From Porphyromonadaceae bacterium UBA7332 (lineage in GTDB: Bacteria; Bacteroidota; Bacteroidia; Bacteroidales; UBA7332), in contig DKPO01000008.1 in assembly GCA_002471225.1 (NCBI GenBank), positions 32,387 to 96,386 of the forward strand: 64,000 nucleotides of DNA, given 5' to 3'. A program made the position numbers and the translations under genes. The notes under the pieces were generated by a model. The model was not told the DNA's origin, made no database searches, and saw nothing but the letters and a program-made list of their open reading frames with translations. This document shows, piece after piece, positions 1 to 8,652 of this stretch. Position 1 is the stretch's first letter; each line of letters begins with the position of its first letter.

Positions 1-689
1 GGTTGTGGGAGCGTTCTGTTTTTTACATTAACTGAAAAAGTTTCTTTTTTACCATTAACAGTCAATGTCCCTGTGTATTTACCAGGTTTTGCATCTTCCG
101 GTACCCAAACTCTAACCCAGATAGAACGAGTAGATTTAGGTTCCAATTTGATTGATTCAAGATGATGATCAATAGGATCTGCTACTAATGATGAATCAAA
201 GAGACTATGATCCGGTCTTTTACCGCAAGCTGTTTCTCCATCAGGATTGGCTTGATCGGTCATTACATATCTTACAATTCCTGATAAGATCTGATTTTGA
301 TTTATAACAGCACTCTTATCACCGTTATGTACTAAATCGGATACGGAATAAGTCAGATTATCTATTCCGTCAGGTGTAGATATCACATATTGAGCATTTA
401 CGCGTTCACCTTTCCATGCATTTAGTTGTTTCGATTTTGCTAAATTTTTATAGGCTTCTTCCTGTTTGTAGCGGATATCGGTTGATCCCCAGCCCATACT
501 CGTTTTGCCTTTTAATTCACTCCATGATTTTGAAGAAGGCAGAGCGGGGTTTGATAACTCCGTATATTCATAAATAGGAAAAGGCTTTTGTCCTGTAGGA
601 GTACCACATTGAGTAATACCTTCATTTTGAGCATTAGTTAGAATAGTTGTGGTTAATAAAACACTTGTCAGTGTAAATTTGAGTTTCAT
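1..689 (-). CDS. GH123-like (DUF4091-type) glycoside hydrolase, N-terminal part
   Basis: Open frame of about 229 codons that runs off the left edge, so only the N-terminus is present. It starts at the ATG at 689. The first 20 residues are a Sec signal peptide (hydrophobic stretch ending TNA before QNEG), so the protein is exported. The visible part has the sandwich-like N-terminal domain of Bacteroidota GH123/DUF4091 hydrolases: WKGERVNAQ, then RYVMTDQ, RPDHSLFDSSLVADPID, and WVRVWVPEDAKPGKYTGTL near residues 195-215. The catalytic domain would lie outside the window. Family members act on amino-sugar-containing glycans; the substrate here is unknown. The family call rests on recalled motifs. 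Confidence 0.7.
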   Translation of the reverse strand, partial: MKLKFTLTSVLLTTTILTNAQNEGITQCGTPTGQKPFPIYEYTELSNPALPSSKSWSELKGKTSMGWGSTDIRYKQEEAYKNLAKSKQLNAWKGERVNAQYVISTPDGIDNLTYSVSDLVHNGDKSAVINQNQILSGIVRYVMTDQANPDGETACGKRPDHSLFDSSLVADPIDHHLESIKLEPKSTRSIWVRVWVPEDAKPGKYTGTLTVNGKKETFSVNVKNRTLPQ

Positions 690-756
690 AATAATTAAGT
701 TGGTTTATTCGGCCTAAAGATAATAAAAATATAAAAAATAGAAAGTATCTGCTTAC

Positions 757-800
757 AAAACGAAGGGCTGTCTAAAAAACATTAGACAGCCCTTCGTTCA
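757..800 (-). terminator. rho-independent terminator of the GT4 gene at 836-1969
   Basis: A perfect 17-bp inverted repeat (759-775 with 782-798, core GAAGGGCTGTCTAA) with a short loop. It is followed on the minus strand by TTTTG. It sits 38 nt past the stop of the minus-strand glycosyltransferase and before the start of the next minus-strand gene, so it separates the two. Confidence 0.75.
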
Positions 801-835
801 TAGGAGTATTAAAAAATCTAATTGATCGATAAAGA

Positions 836-1969
836 TTAATCGATTAGTTTATTGTAAAGTTTTTGAAGTTCTAACGCTATGTTTTCTTCATCAAACAACT
901 TTGCATATTGTTTTCCGGAAGCAATCATTTTATTTCGTTGATCCGGATTATTTATTAAATAAGACATAGCATCTCTCATTTGTTCTACTGAGTTCGGATT
1001 AACATAAATAGAATCAGGGCCACCGGCTTCTTCAAGGCAAGAACCGGTTGCTGCAATTACAGGTATTCCGGAGTATAGAGCCTCTATGATGGGAATTCCG
1101 AATCCTTCAAAAAAAGAAGGATAGACAAAAATTGTAGCTTGCTGATAAATAGCTGGCAGATCCCCAAAAGGTACTCCATGAAGAAATGTAACGAGGTTCT
1201 CAAGACCGTTTTCCTTAATATATTGTTTCACTTCATTCATGTATGGAGTAGGACGCCCTACAGCAACCAAAGGTATTTTGTTGGAAGATTCTTTCAAGGC
1301 TTTTAAAGCCAGAAGTAGATTCTTGCGACTTTCGATCGTTCCAACATATAAAATATAATTATCTGGTAATTTGTATTTTTCTTTGACTTGTTTTTTTAAC
1401 TCCTCAGCGGCCGCAACTTTAAAGCTGTTATCACAACCTTGGTAGATAACATCAATTTTATCGGGACTTATATTGAAAAAGTCAACAATATCCCGTTTAG
1501 TCATTTCACTTACAGCAATAACACGATCAGCCTTTTGACAGGCTCTTTTAAATTTAAATTTATAGATAAGGCGGTCTATTGGCTTGTAAAATTCAGGATA
1601 ACGTAAAAAGATTAAATCATGGATAGTCACAACGGATTTTACACCGCTTTTCTGTAATCCAAAAGGGATTTCATTGCTAAGCCCGTGATATATATCCATG
1701 TTTTCCAGATTAATATCTGAAACAATACCATAAGAACGCCAAATTGATTTCACACCAAACCCCTTCCAGAAACCTTTCGGGAAGCGATATTGAATATTTA
1801 AACCATTATTGATTTTAGATCTTAGACTTGGTTTGCCCGCAGAAGGTGTAAAGAGCAAATATTCATTATCTGAGTTATATGTTGACAAAGTATTAAGAAC
1901 AAACCGGCTATAGTTGCCTAATCCTGTTCCATTGTGCGTTGCACGTTTAGCATCAAATGCAATTCTCAT
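836..1969 (-). CDS. Glycosyltransferase family 4 (GT-B fold)
   Basis: 377 aa, a full-length GT4 retaining glycosyltransferase, likely cytoplasmic or membrane-associated and adding a sugar to a surface polysaccharide. The N-terminal Rossmann half has the glycine-rich GTGLGNYSRFV loop and TIHDLIFLRYPEF. The C-terminal half has LYVGTIESRKNLLLALKAL and the donor-binding FEGFGIPIIEALYSGIPVIA with the paired glutamates of the E-x7-E motif near residues 288-296. It is a single gene transcribed away from the adjacent plus-strand polysaccharide genes, with its own terminator. The start ATG at 1969 is the natural one, giving MRIAFDAKRA. Donor and acceptor cannot be told from sequence. Confidence 0.85.
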   Translation of the reverse strand: MRIAFDAKRATHNGTGLGNYSRFVLNTLSTYNSDNEYLLFTPSAGKPSLRSKINNGLNIQYRFPKGFWKGFGVKSIWRSYGIVSDINLENMDIYHGLSNEIPFGLQKSGVKSVVTIHDLIFLRYPEFYKPIDRLIYKFKFKRACQKADRVIAVSEMTKRDIVDFFNISPDKIDVIYQGCDNSFKVAAAEELKKQVKEKYKLPDNYILYVGTIESRKNLLLALKALKESSNKIPLVAVGRPTPYMNEVKQYIKENGLENLVTFLHGVPFGDLPAIYQQATIFVYPSFFEGFGIPIIEALYSGIPVIAATGSCLEEAGGPDSIYVNPNSVEQMRDAMSYLINNPDQRNKMIASGKQYAKLFDEENIALELQKLYNKLID

Positions 1970-2023
1970 AAAGTCAAATTTCTTATTCTAAATAATAAGA
2001 CGTCTCATTTTTAGTTTATGCTG

Positions 2024-2031
2024 CAAAGGTA
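2024..2031 (-). promoter_or_regulatory. candidate -7 box for the minus-strand GT4 gene
   Basis: On the minus strand this reads TACCTTTG, a match to the Bacteroidota -7 element TAnnTTTG, 54 nt upstream of the start codon at 1969. No clear TTTG -33 box is seen at the expected distance, so support is partial. Confidence 0.35.
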
Positions 2032-2143
2032 GGAAATAAAGTTTGGATTATAGTTGATATGTCATTTTTAGATAGTTAAATAGTGAGAATGCTATAGTTT
2101 GAGTAAGTTGAGTCATAAAATTATATTGTAATACTATATGAAA

Positions 2144-2176
2144 ATTGACTGATCTATAGATTTAATCTTAACTTTG
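2144..2176 (+). promoter_or_regulatory. Bacteroidota-type promoter for the polysaccharide operon
   Basis: ATTG at 2144-2147, 21 nt, then TAACTTTG at 2169-2176, fitting the TTTG / TAnnTTTG promoter of the Bacteroidota primary sigma factor. Transcription would begin near 2183, about 28 nt before the first cupin gene. Confidence 0.5.
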
Positions 2177-2210
2177 TCCACATTTGATATAAAGTATAAA
2201 ATGAACAAAT

Positions 2211-2609
2211 ATGGAAGTACGTATTATAGATCTTCCAAAAATTTTGGATCGAAGAGGAAATTTATCTTTCCTGGAAAGTAATAAGCATATACCTTTTAAT
2301 ATTGAGCGGGTACATTGGATTTATGATGTTCCTGGTGGTCAATTTCGCGGAGGGCATGCATATAAGCAAACCAAAGAGTTTGTAATTGCACTATCAGGTA
2401 GTTTTGATGTGCTTATAGATAACGGTGTTGATAAGGATATTTATCATTTAAATCGTTCTTATTATGGATTATATGTACCTGCGGGTACTTGGCGGGAAGT
2501 GAATAATTTCTCAACAAATTCATTAGCGCTAGTTATTTCGTCTACGCTATATGATGCGAGTGATTATATAAGAGATTATGACGAGTTTTTAAAATACAAG
2601 TTGAAATGA
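2211..2609 (+). CDS. FdtA/QdtA-type cupin (sugar 3,4-ketoisomerase family), copy 1
   Basis: 132 aa, a single cupin of the WxcM-like/FdtA family. These enzymes isomerise dTDP-4-keto-6-deoxyglucose to the 3-keto sugar, the step before 3-amination. Family elements visible are DRRGNLSFLE at residues 13-22, FNIERVHWIYDVPGG, RGGHAYK at 46-52 and the C-terminal YIRDYDEFL. Residue 49 is His, but position 51 is Tyr where the active FdtA family has a second His (RGxHAHK). It overlaps copy 2 by ATGA at 2606-2609, so the two are translationally coupled. It may be a weak or inactive partner of copy 2, or it may use a different substrate. Confidence 0.8.
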   Translation: MEVRIIDLPKILDRRGNLSFLESNKHIPFNIERVHWIYDVPGGQFRGGHAYKQTKEFVIALSGSFDVLIDNGVDKDIYHLNRSYYGLYVPAGTWREVNNFSTNSLALVISSTLYDASDYIRDYDEFLKYKLK

Positions 2610-3031
2610 ATCATTTAAATACTGTCTATGACTGTTCAATTATTGAATTAAAACATATATTGAATGAAATAGGATATGTCTCTTCAGTTGAGGGTGCCAG
2701 TAATATCAGTTTTGATATAAAAAGGGTTTATTATATATCTGAAATTCCATTAGATGTAACAAGAGGAGGGCATGGGCATAAATGCTTAAAACAACTTTTA
2801 GTTGCCACTACTGGTAGTTTTGATATAATTTTAGATGATGGACTGAATAAACAGGTTTGTACACTCAATCAACCTTATCAAGGTTTGTTGATTGTTCCTG
2901 GGATATGGCGGGAAATTGTCAATTTTTCGGCAGATGCTACTTGTTTGGTATTAGCATCTCTAGATTATGATGAAACAGAATATATTCGAGATTACGATGA
3001 ATTTTTAAAATTTAAAAAGAAGGATTATTGA
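2606..3031 (+). CDS. FdtA/QdtA-type cupin (sugar 3,4-ketoisomerase family), copy 2
   Basis: 141 aa, paralogue of the preceding gene. It keeps the two-histidine motif RGGHGHK (His56, His58) and the C-terminal YIRDYDEFLKF. It lacks the N-terminal RG-x-LSF-x-E element that copy 1 retains and has EIGYVSSVEG instead. Each copy therefore preserves a different part of the family signature. With the DegT aminotransferase 102 nt downstream, the likely pathway is dTDP-3-amino-3,6-dideoxyhexose (Fuc3N or Qui3N) synthesis. The start ATG overlaps the stop of copy 1. Confidence 0.8.
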   Translation: MNHLNTVYDCSIIELKHILNEIGYVSSVEGASNISFDIKRVYYISEIPLDVTRGGHGHKCLKQLLVATTGSFDIILDDGLNKQVCTLNQPYQGLLIVPGIWREIVNFSADATCLVLASLDYDETEYIRDYDEFLKFKKKDY

Positions 3032-3133
3032 AATGGAAAGGATAAATTTCTTTTATGAGTTAAGAGTGTTATTAGGAGCTCGTAGATAATCGTTTTTATG
3101 TTATTAAATATATATTGTGATTAAGATTTATAT

Positions 3134-4240
3134 ATGATTAAATTTCTTGATTTACAAAAGATTAATTCGAAGTATGCTTCAGAATTAAAAGAAGTAGCAT
3201 CTGCAGTAATTGATAATGGCTGGTTTTTACAGGGAGATTATAATAAAAAAATTGAAAAAGAATTAGCTGCATATATTGGTGCTAATCATGCAATAGCCGT
3301 AGCTAATGGATTGGATGCATTAAGACTGATTCTACGTGCATATATTGAACTGGGTGTAATGGCAGAAGGTGATGAGATTTTAGTGCCTGCAAATACATAT
3401 ATAGCTTCGGTATTAGCTATTACAGATAATAAATTGAAGCCTGTCTTTGTCGAACCTGATGAGGATTCGTATAATATTAGTGAGAAGAGTATAGAAGCAC
3501 TTATAACTGATAAAACAAAAGGTGTTTTAGTCGTTCATTTATATGGACAGACTTCCTGGAGCGCTGATTTTGAATCATTAGCAAAGAAATATAATCTTAA
3601 AGTGATTGAAGATAATGCTCAAGCTATAGGGGCACAATATAAAGATAGAAAAACCGGAAATTTAGGTGATGCAGCAGGTTTTAGTTTTTATCCTGGTAAG
3701 AATCTGGGAGCATTAGGGGATAGCGGAGCTGTGACTACTAATGATAAAGAATTAGCTTCTGTAATCAGGGCTTTGGGCAATTATGGGTCAGAAATGAAGT
3801 ATCATAATTTATATAAAGGTCTAAATAGTAGGATGGATGAAATTCAAGCAGCCTTTCTTTCGGTTAAATTAAAATATATTGATGATGAAAATGCTATACG
3901 TTGCGCTATAGCAGAAAAATATCTTGCAGAGATTAATAATCCATTAATTAAATTACCGATGGTTCGGTCGACTGATAAACTAAGCCATGTTTGGCATCTG
4001 TTTGTCATACGTTGTAAAGAGCGAGACAGACTACAGTCTTATCTGGCTAAGAATAATATTCAGACTTTAATTCACTACCCCATACCGCCACATAAGCAAA
4101 AATGTTATAATGAATACAATGAATTGAAGTTGCCTTTGACAGAACAAATTCATAAAGAAGTGTTAAGTTTGCCCATAAGTCCTGTAATGCATATAGAGGA
4201 TGTTCAATTAGTTATTGATGTTTTAAATAGCTTTAGATAA
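3134..4240 (+). CDS. DegT/DnrJ/EryC1/StrS sugar aminotransferase (FdtB/QdtB-like)
   Basis: 368 aa, the normal length for this PLP-dependent family. It transfers an amino group, typically from glutamate, to a nucleotide-linked keto sugar. Visible signatures are VANGLDALRL (residues 57-66), the cofactor-contacting VIEDNAQAIG (Asp160, Gln163), and the Schiff-base lysine in GFSFYPGKNLGALGDSGA (Lys189). NSRMDEIQAAFL also matches the family. Position directly after two FdtA-type ketoisomerases argues for C3 amination of dTDP-3-keto-6-deoxyhexose. No acetyltransferase (FdtC type) and no rmlA/rmlB are in the window, so the rest of the pathway is elsewhere or the amine is left free. Confidence 0.88.
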   Translation: MIKFLDLQKINSKYASELKEVASAVIDNGWFLQGDYNKKIEKELAAYIGANHAIAVANGLDALRLILRAYIELGVMAEGDEILVPANTYIASVLAITDNKLKPVFVEPDEDSYNISEKSIEALITDKTKGVLVVHLYGQTSWSADFESLAKKYNLKVIEDNAQAIGAQYKDRKTGNLGDAAGFSFYPGKNLGALGDSGAVTTNDKELASVIRALGNYGSEMKYHNLYKGLNSRMDEIQAAFLSVKLKYIDDENAIRCAIAEKYLAEINNPLIKLPMVRSTDKLSHVWHLFVIRCKERDRLQSYLAKNNIQTLIHYPIPPHKQKCYNEYNELKLPLTEQIHKEVLSLPISPVMHIEDVQLVIDVLNSFR

Positions 4241-4420
4241 CTATTTTTCTATTTAGTTTTTTTGTGGCAGGGATGCTATCGTGAATGAAGATAGAAAGTG
4301 TTTTTTTGTAAAGTAGTAGATTTTTTATATCTCTCAAAATGTAGATAATAGTTGAATTGATAATTTGTTTTATTATCTCTGCGGGTTGAGTTTTTTGGAT
4401 ATTGATGATATATTTTAGTT

Positions 4421-5422
4421 ATGAGAAATAATACACCTAAGTATTCGTATGTTTGTGTAGTGGATACAATATATACATTGTTTTTGTATTTGATTTTATT
4501 TAATATACAGCTAGAGAAAACATATTTTGTTTTTTCGAGTGGTATTGACAAACGTATCCGTAATAAATTCGAGATGCAATCTTTATATATTCCAGATACA
4601 TTGTTTTATAAATATATAAATTTGCTTGATTCTAAATATGGTTTTATCCGTATATTATTTCAGATATTTGCTAATATTTATTTCAAGATAATTATTCTAT
4701 TAAGAGTGAAGAATAAAGCTATATGTTATGGGCACGATCATTTACAATATTCGAAATATTTTATTGTAAATCTAAAGAAAATGGTCTTATTGGAAGATGG
4801 AGTAGGTAATTATGGAGAAGCATGTGAGAATTCTTATCAAAGATTGTCTATTAGAAAATTGAAGAATAAAAAGAATTCAAGATTTAGTCATTTTTGGCCA
4901 GCCTGGGGAGTCTCAAAGTATGTAGAATCGATTGTATTAACAGGAATCCTTCCAGTTCCAACGATTATACAAAATAAAGTAAAGATAATAAATTTAGAAG
5001 AGGAGTATTTAAAATTATCGTCAAAGAGAAGAGGGCGTGTTATTAATTATTTCCCTACTATAACCGTCGATACAAAGCATATAGAAGTTTTACTTTTGAC
5101 TCAGTGTTATTCAGAGGATGGAATAATATCTGAGCAAGATAAGATAAATATATATCGAAAAATAATGTCTGAATTTCATGATAAAGTAATATATATTAAA
5201 CCCCATCCTCGAGAGCGGACTAATTATTCGGAGATTTTTCCTAATGTAGTTATAATTGAAAATGCAGTACCTATTGAATTATTTGTTTTCCTTGATTTGA
5301 AAATAGATATAGTTGCTACTATAAGTTCTACTGGGGCCTATGTCTTTAAAAATAAATCAGAAGTTTTATTTTATGACTATATGGTGGATAATCTATTAAA
5401 GACTGAGTCTGACGTTAACTAA
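4421..5422 (+). CDS. Glycosyltransferase family 52-like protein
   Basis: 333 aa, cytoplasmic or peripheral. The layout matches GT52-type lipooligosaccharide transferases: a short N-terminal strand-helix (YVCVVDTIYTLFLYL), ICYGHD near residue 102, LLEDGVGNYGE near 125-135, IKPHPRERTNY near 262 and a C-terminal ISSTGAYVF near 305. The HP motif and the SS/T motif are typical of bacterial sialyltransferase-like GT-B folds, but no sialic-acid or CMP-sugar genes are nearby, so the donor is unclear. The gene is strikingly AT-rich compared with housekeeping neighbours, as is common for transferred glycan genes. It lies 5 nt before the GT2 gene. Confidence 0.55.
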   Translation: MRNNTPKYSYVCVVDTIYTLFLYLILFNIQLEKTYFVFSSGIDKRIRNKFEMQSLYIPDTLFYKYINLLDSKYGFIRILFQIFANIYFKIIILLRVKNKAICYGHDHLQYSKYFIVNLKKMVLLEDGVGNYGEACENSYQRLSIRKLKNKKNSRFSHFWPAWGVSKYVESIVLTGILPVPTIIQNKVKIINLEEEYLKLSSKRRGRVINYFPTITVDTKHIEVLLLTQCYSEDGIISEQDKINIYRKIMSEFHDKVIYIKPHPRERTNYSEIFPNVVIIENAVPIELFVFLDLKIDIVATISSTGAYVFKNKSEVLFYDYMVDNLLKTESDVN

Positions 5423-5427
5423 TTTAT

Positions 5428-6408
5428 ATGATATTATCAATGGCTGCAATATCAATAATTATCCCGGTTTATAATGTAATAGATTATATTGAGAGATGTT
5501 TAGAATCTGTCATAAATCAAACATTCTCAGATATAGAAATTATTATCGTTAATGATGGAAGTACAGATCAATCATTATCGGTTATCAATCGTTTTGCAAA
5601 AGCAGATAAACGAATAAGAGTTATTACTAAAGAGAATGAAGGTCTCGCTATGGCCAGATATACAGGTGTCCAAAGTGCTACGTCCCCATATATATATCAT
5701 TTAGACGGTGATGATTATATTGAGAGTTCATTGCTGGAGGAAGTATATTCAGAGATTATAAATAAAGAAGCTGATATATTATTATTTAATTTCCAATATG
5801 ATTATTCAAATTATTCAAAGCCTTCAGTAAAGTATCCTCATAATGAATATTCAAACATTGATCTGCTTAAATATTTATGGAGGGGTAAAGGTTATTATGC
5901 AGTTTGGGCTTACATACATAAAAGAAGTTTATATGATAATGTGAGTTTTTATAAAGGATTGAGTTTTGCCGAAGATGCATATTTAACAACTCAATTAGTG
6001 TATAATGCTAAGAAAATATGCTATTATGACTCGAAACCGTTATTGCATTATATTATTAGGGATTCTTCTATATCTAATGGGGTAATTGTTAAATCAAAGG
6101 TTGATGATATTTTATTGTATCCAGAGCTTATTCGTCAATTTATGCAAACAAAACCTGAATATTCTATTTTGGAAGAAGATTTAGTGTGTCTGAAATTGAT
6201 AGCATACAATACATTATTACAACGAAACTGGTTTGTCGGGGCTAAGGAGCGTTCTAAGGAATCTGTTTTACTGATTAAAAAATATCCTTCGTTATCAAAT
6301 GTTCCATCTGTCAAAGCGTTTAAGAAATTATTTATCTTATTTGCGAAGAATCGGACTCTTGCTTTACTATTTGCGAAGTATTATAAATATAAAGGGAAAA
6401 TCTATTGA
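5428..6408 (+). CDS. Glycosyltransferase family 2 (GT-A fold)
   Basis: 326 aa. The N-terminal nucleotide-diphospho-sugar domain is clear: ISIIIPVYNVIDYIERCLES, IIIVNDGSTDQS, KENEGLAMARYTG and the metal-binding HLDGDDYIE near residue 93. A later SFAEDAYLT is the acidic catalytic region. The C-terminal 100 residues are basic with hydrophobic helices, likely for membrane association. The ATG at 5428 is used, although a second ATG at 5440 gives MAAISIII and may be the real start. It probably adds one sugar to a lipid-linked glycan repeat. Confidence 0.85.
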   Translation: MILSMAAISIIIPVYNVIDYIERCLESVINQTFSDIEIIIVNDGSTDQSLSVINRFAKADKRIRVITKENEGLAMARYTGVQSATSPYIYHLDGDDYIESSLLEEVYSEIINKEADILLFNFQYDYSNYSKPSVKYPHNEYSNIDLLKYLWRGKGYYAVWAYIHKRSLYDNVSFYKGLSFAEDAYLTTQLVYNAKKICYYDSKPLLHYIIRDSSISNGVIVKSKVDDILLYPELIRQFMQTKPEYSILEEDLVCLKLIAYNTLLQRNWFVGAKERSKESVLLIKKYPSLSNVPSVKAFKKLFILFAKNRTLALLFAKYYKYKGKIY

Positions 6409-6410
6409 TT

Positions 6411-7595
6411 ATGAGTAATTTTAAGATAGCTTTTATACATGAAATATATCCTTTTGGGGGAAAAGAAGAAATAACAAATATCCTTGCTGATTTTTTTAAT
6501 CAGAATAATATAGAAGTTTTTGTTTATTCTTGTGTGATTGATACGTCTAAATCGTTGAATAATAATTGTAGGTATAATCTCTTGCCAGACAGAAATATAG
6601 CTTCTGATATAAATTCTGAGTTTTTAATTAATGAGATCTGTGCTAATAATATAGATATTTTTATAGTTCCTGACTATAATATACCATTAGAATCTATAAG
6701 ACAAGAGTGTGAATGTAAGATAATTTATGTGTTACATAGTACTCCTTTTTGGGAGATAACAGTAAAGTATGAATTGGCTAAATTACGTTCAACTAAATCA
6801 CTATTGAAAAAATTGGAATGGCATGTAATACAGTTTTGGCGTTATGATGTATTTCGTTTACATGAGAGGAAAATTAGAAATAATTACCGAGAGATATTAG
6901 CAAATGTTGATAGATTTATAACATTGACTGATGGATATTCTCAAAAAATAATCAGCGAATTATCCTTATCTAAGGAATTCTCAAACAAATTAAGTTCAAT
7001 ATCAAACCCGTTATCATCGATTATATTCAATAATCAAGAGTTTGTAAATAAACAGAAAGAAGTACTTTATGTAGGAAGACTTAGTTATGCAGATAAAAGA
7101 GTTGATAGATTATTAAATATTTGGAAATATATCTGCATTAATTATCCTGATTGGAACTTGAAGATTGTAGGAGATGGCCCAGAAATGCAAAATTTAAAAA
7201 ATTTAGCTGAAACACTTGGGCTAATAAATATTTGTTTTGAAGGATACCATGATGATGTTTCGGCATATTATAACAAAGGTTCAATTCTCTGTATGACATC
7301 TACATTTGAGGGCTGGCCTTTGTCTCTATCAGAGGCACAAGCTTATGGGGTTATTCCAATTGCATTTAATTGCTCTGCTGGTGTTGAGAAAATTATTTCA
7401 CCGAATGGTGTGAATGGTTTTTTAATTACTCCATTTGATATTACTCAATTTGCAAATCAACTTGAAGAGTTAATGCAGGATGAAGAGATGCGTAAGAGAA
7501 TGGCTAAGGCTGTACAACAAAAATCAAAGGAGTACAGCCTTAGTAATATAGGAAAACAATGGTTGGGTCTCTTTAATGAGTTGATGAGTCGCTAA
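6411..7595 (+). CDS. Glycosyltransferase family 4 (GT-B fold)
   Basis: 394 aa from the ATG at 6411; a TTG at 6405 overlapping the previous stop is a weaker alternative. The N-terminus FKIAFIHEIYPFGGKEEIT is the usual first strand and glycine loop. The C-terminal donor domain has VLYVGRLSYADKRVDRLL, GDGPEMQNLKNLAE and TFEGWPLSLSEAQAYGVIPIAF with paired Glu residues. It is the last plus-strand gene of the polysaccharide block, and its 3' end overlaps by 23 nt the 3' end of a minus-strand GT4 gene. It is likely a sugar transferase in the same glycan pathway. Confidence 0.85.
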   Translation: MSNFKIAFIHEIYPFGGKEEITNILADFFNQNNIEVFVYSCVIDTSKSLNNNCRYNLLPDRNIASDINSEFLINEICANNIDIFIVPDYNIPLESIRQECECKIIYVLHSTPFWEITVKYELAKLRSTKSLLKKLEWHVIQFWRYDVFRLHERKIRNNYREILANVDRFITLTDGYSQKIISELSLSKEFSNKLSSISNPLSSIIFNNQEFVNKQKEVLYVGRLSYADKRVDRLLNIWKYICINYPDWNLKIVGDGPEMQNLKNLAETLGLINICFEGYHDDVSAYYNKGSILCMTSTFEGWPLSLSEAQAYGVIPIAFNCSAGVEKIISPNGVNGFLITPFDITQFANQLEELMQDEEMRKRMAKAVQQKSKEYSLSNIGKQWLGLFNELMSR

Positions 7596-8628
7596 GCCTA
7601 TTGTATATCTTACAGTATTCTTTGGCTGCATTTTCCCATGAATAAGAATGGGCGTATTCAATTTGAGTATTTATATCTCTATTTTTGAATTCGTCCATTC
7701 CTTGTTTAAACTCAAATCGCATTTTTTCCGGATCAAAATTATAATCAAAGTAAAAACAAAAATCTTTACCGATCTCAGGAAGAGATGTATGTCTGGAGAT
7801 AAATGTCGGTTTGCCATAATGCATCGCTTCAATAACTGGAAGACCAAACCCTTCTGCGATTGAAGGGAAGACAAAAGCTTTGCAATTTCTGTAATACCAG
7901 TCTTTATCACCTTCATTTACAGGTCCAATAATCTTTACGCGACTATCTACGCCTAACTCAGAAGCGACTTTCATGATTTTTTCTTCATATTTAGACCGGT
8001 TTCCAGCGATAATCAATATAAGATCATTCCCGATTAATAAATTAGGCAACACATGAAAGTTCTTTTTAGGTAGAACTGTGCCTATAGTGAAAATAAACTC
8101 TCCGTTTGGTAAATATAATGGCTTCTCTATTTGTGGACCTGAATAGAATGTACAACCATTGTAGATTACATCGAATGGCTTATTTTGTGTGTCAAGATGA
8201 TTCAGCACGTCCTGACGGGCAAATTCAGAAATGGCGACCAAGTAATCGGCTCTATCAATGTTAACTTGTACCTTTTTTTTGAGTTTGTCGGCTTTGCTTT
8301 CGGATTTTTCATACAGAAAATTCAGATCATGAATTGTTAAAACGATTTTCTGACGAGAAGGTACGTATTTCCCTATCTGAAAGGTGGCATGAAAAATACT
8401 GTATTGAGGACTAATCCAGAACATGAGCTTATCGTACCATTTGATAAGTCTGTGCTTGAGTCCGTGTAATGTAGCCTGGCTTTTAGAAGTGATCAGAAAT
8501 ACGGGTTCAATGTTATAATTGTGTTTTTCACGATCAATCGCGTAAGCTAATTGTGTACAAAAAGAAAATAAGCCGGTGTTGGGATATTTTACTTTTTCGC
8601 AATCAATCATTACTTTATTTATTTTCAT
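7573..8628 (-). CDS. Glycosyltransferase family 4 (GT-B fold)
   Basis: 351 aa. Characteristic segments are CEKVKYPNTGLFSFCTQLAYA at the N-terminus, VLTIHDLNFLYEKS, YLVAISEFARQDVLNHL, FTIGTVLPKKNFHVLPNLL and AFVFPSIAEGFGLPVIEAMHYGKP with the E-x7-E pair. The TIHDLNFL and ISEFARQD blocks resemble the GT4 gene at 836-1969, so these two are nearer to each other than to the plus-strand GT4 gene. It is convergent with, and overlaps by 23 nt, the gene at 6411-7595. It lies 24 nt downstream of the RNase H gene and is probably co-transcribed with it. Confidence 0.85.
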   Translation of the reverse strand: MKINKVMIDCEKVKYPNTGLFSFCTQLAYAIDREKHNYNIEPVFLITSKSQATLHGLKHRLIKWYDKLMFWISPQYSIFHATFQIGKYVPSRQKIVLTIHDLNFLYEKSESKADKLKKKVQVNIDRADYLVAISEFARQDVLNHLDTQNKPFDVIYNGCTFYSGPQIEKPLYLPNGEFIFTIGTVLPKKNFHVLPNLLIGNDLILIIAGNRSKYEEKIMKVASELGVDSRVKIIGPVNEGDKDWYYRNCKAFVFPSIAEGFGLPVIEAMHYGKPTFISRHTSLPEIGKDFCFYFDYNFDPEKMRFEFKQGMDEFKNRDINTQIEYAHSYSWENAAKEYCKIYNRLSDSSTH

Positions 8629-8652
8629 ATCAGTGTTTCTAATTGTTATACT

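Noticed and set aside
4276..4551. Minus-strand 91-codon frame
   Set aside because: It overlaps the start of the GT52-like gene, has a low-complexity translation and no recognisable motif; a shadow of AT-rich coding and intergenic DNA.
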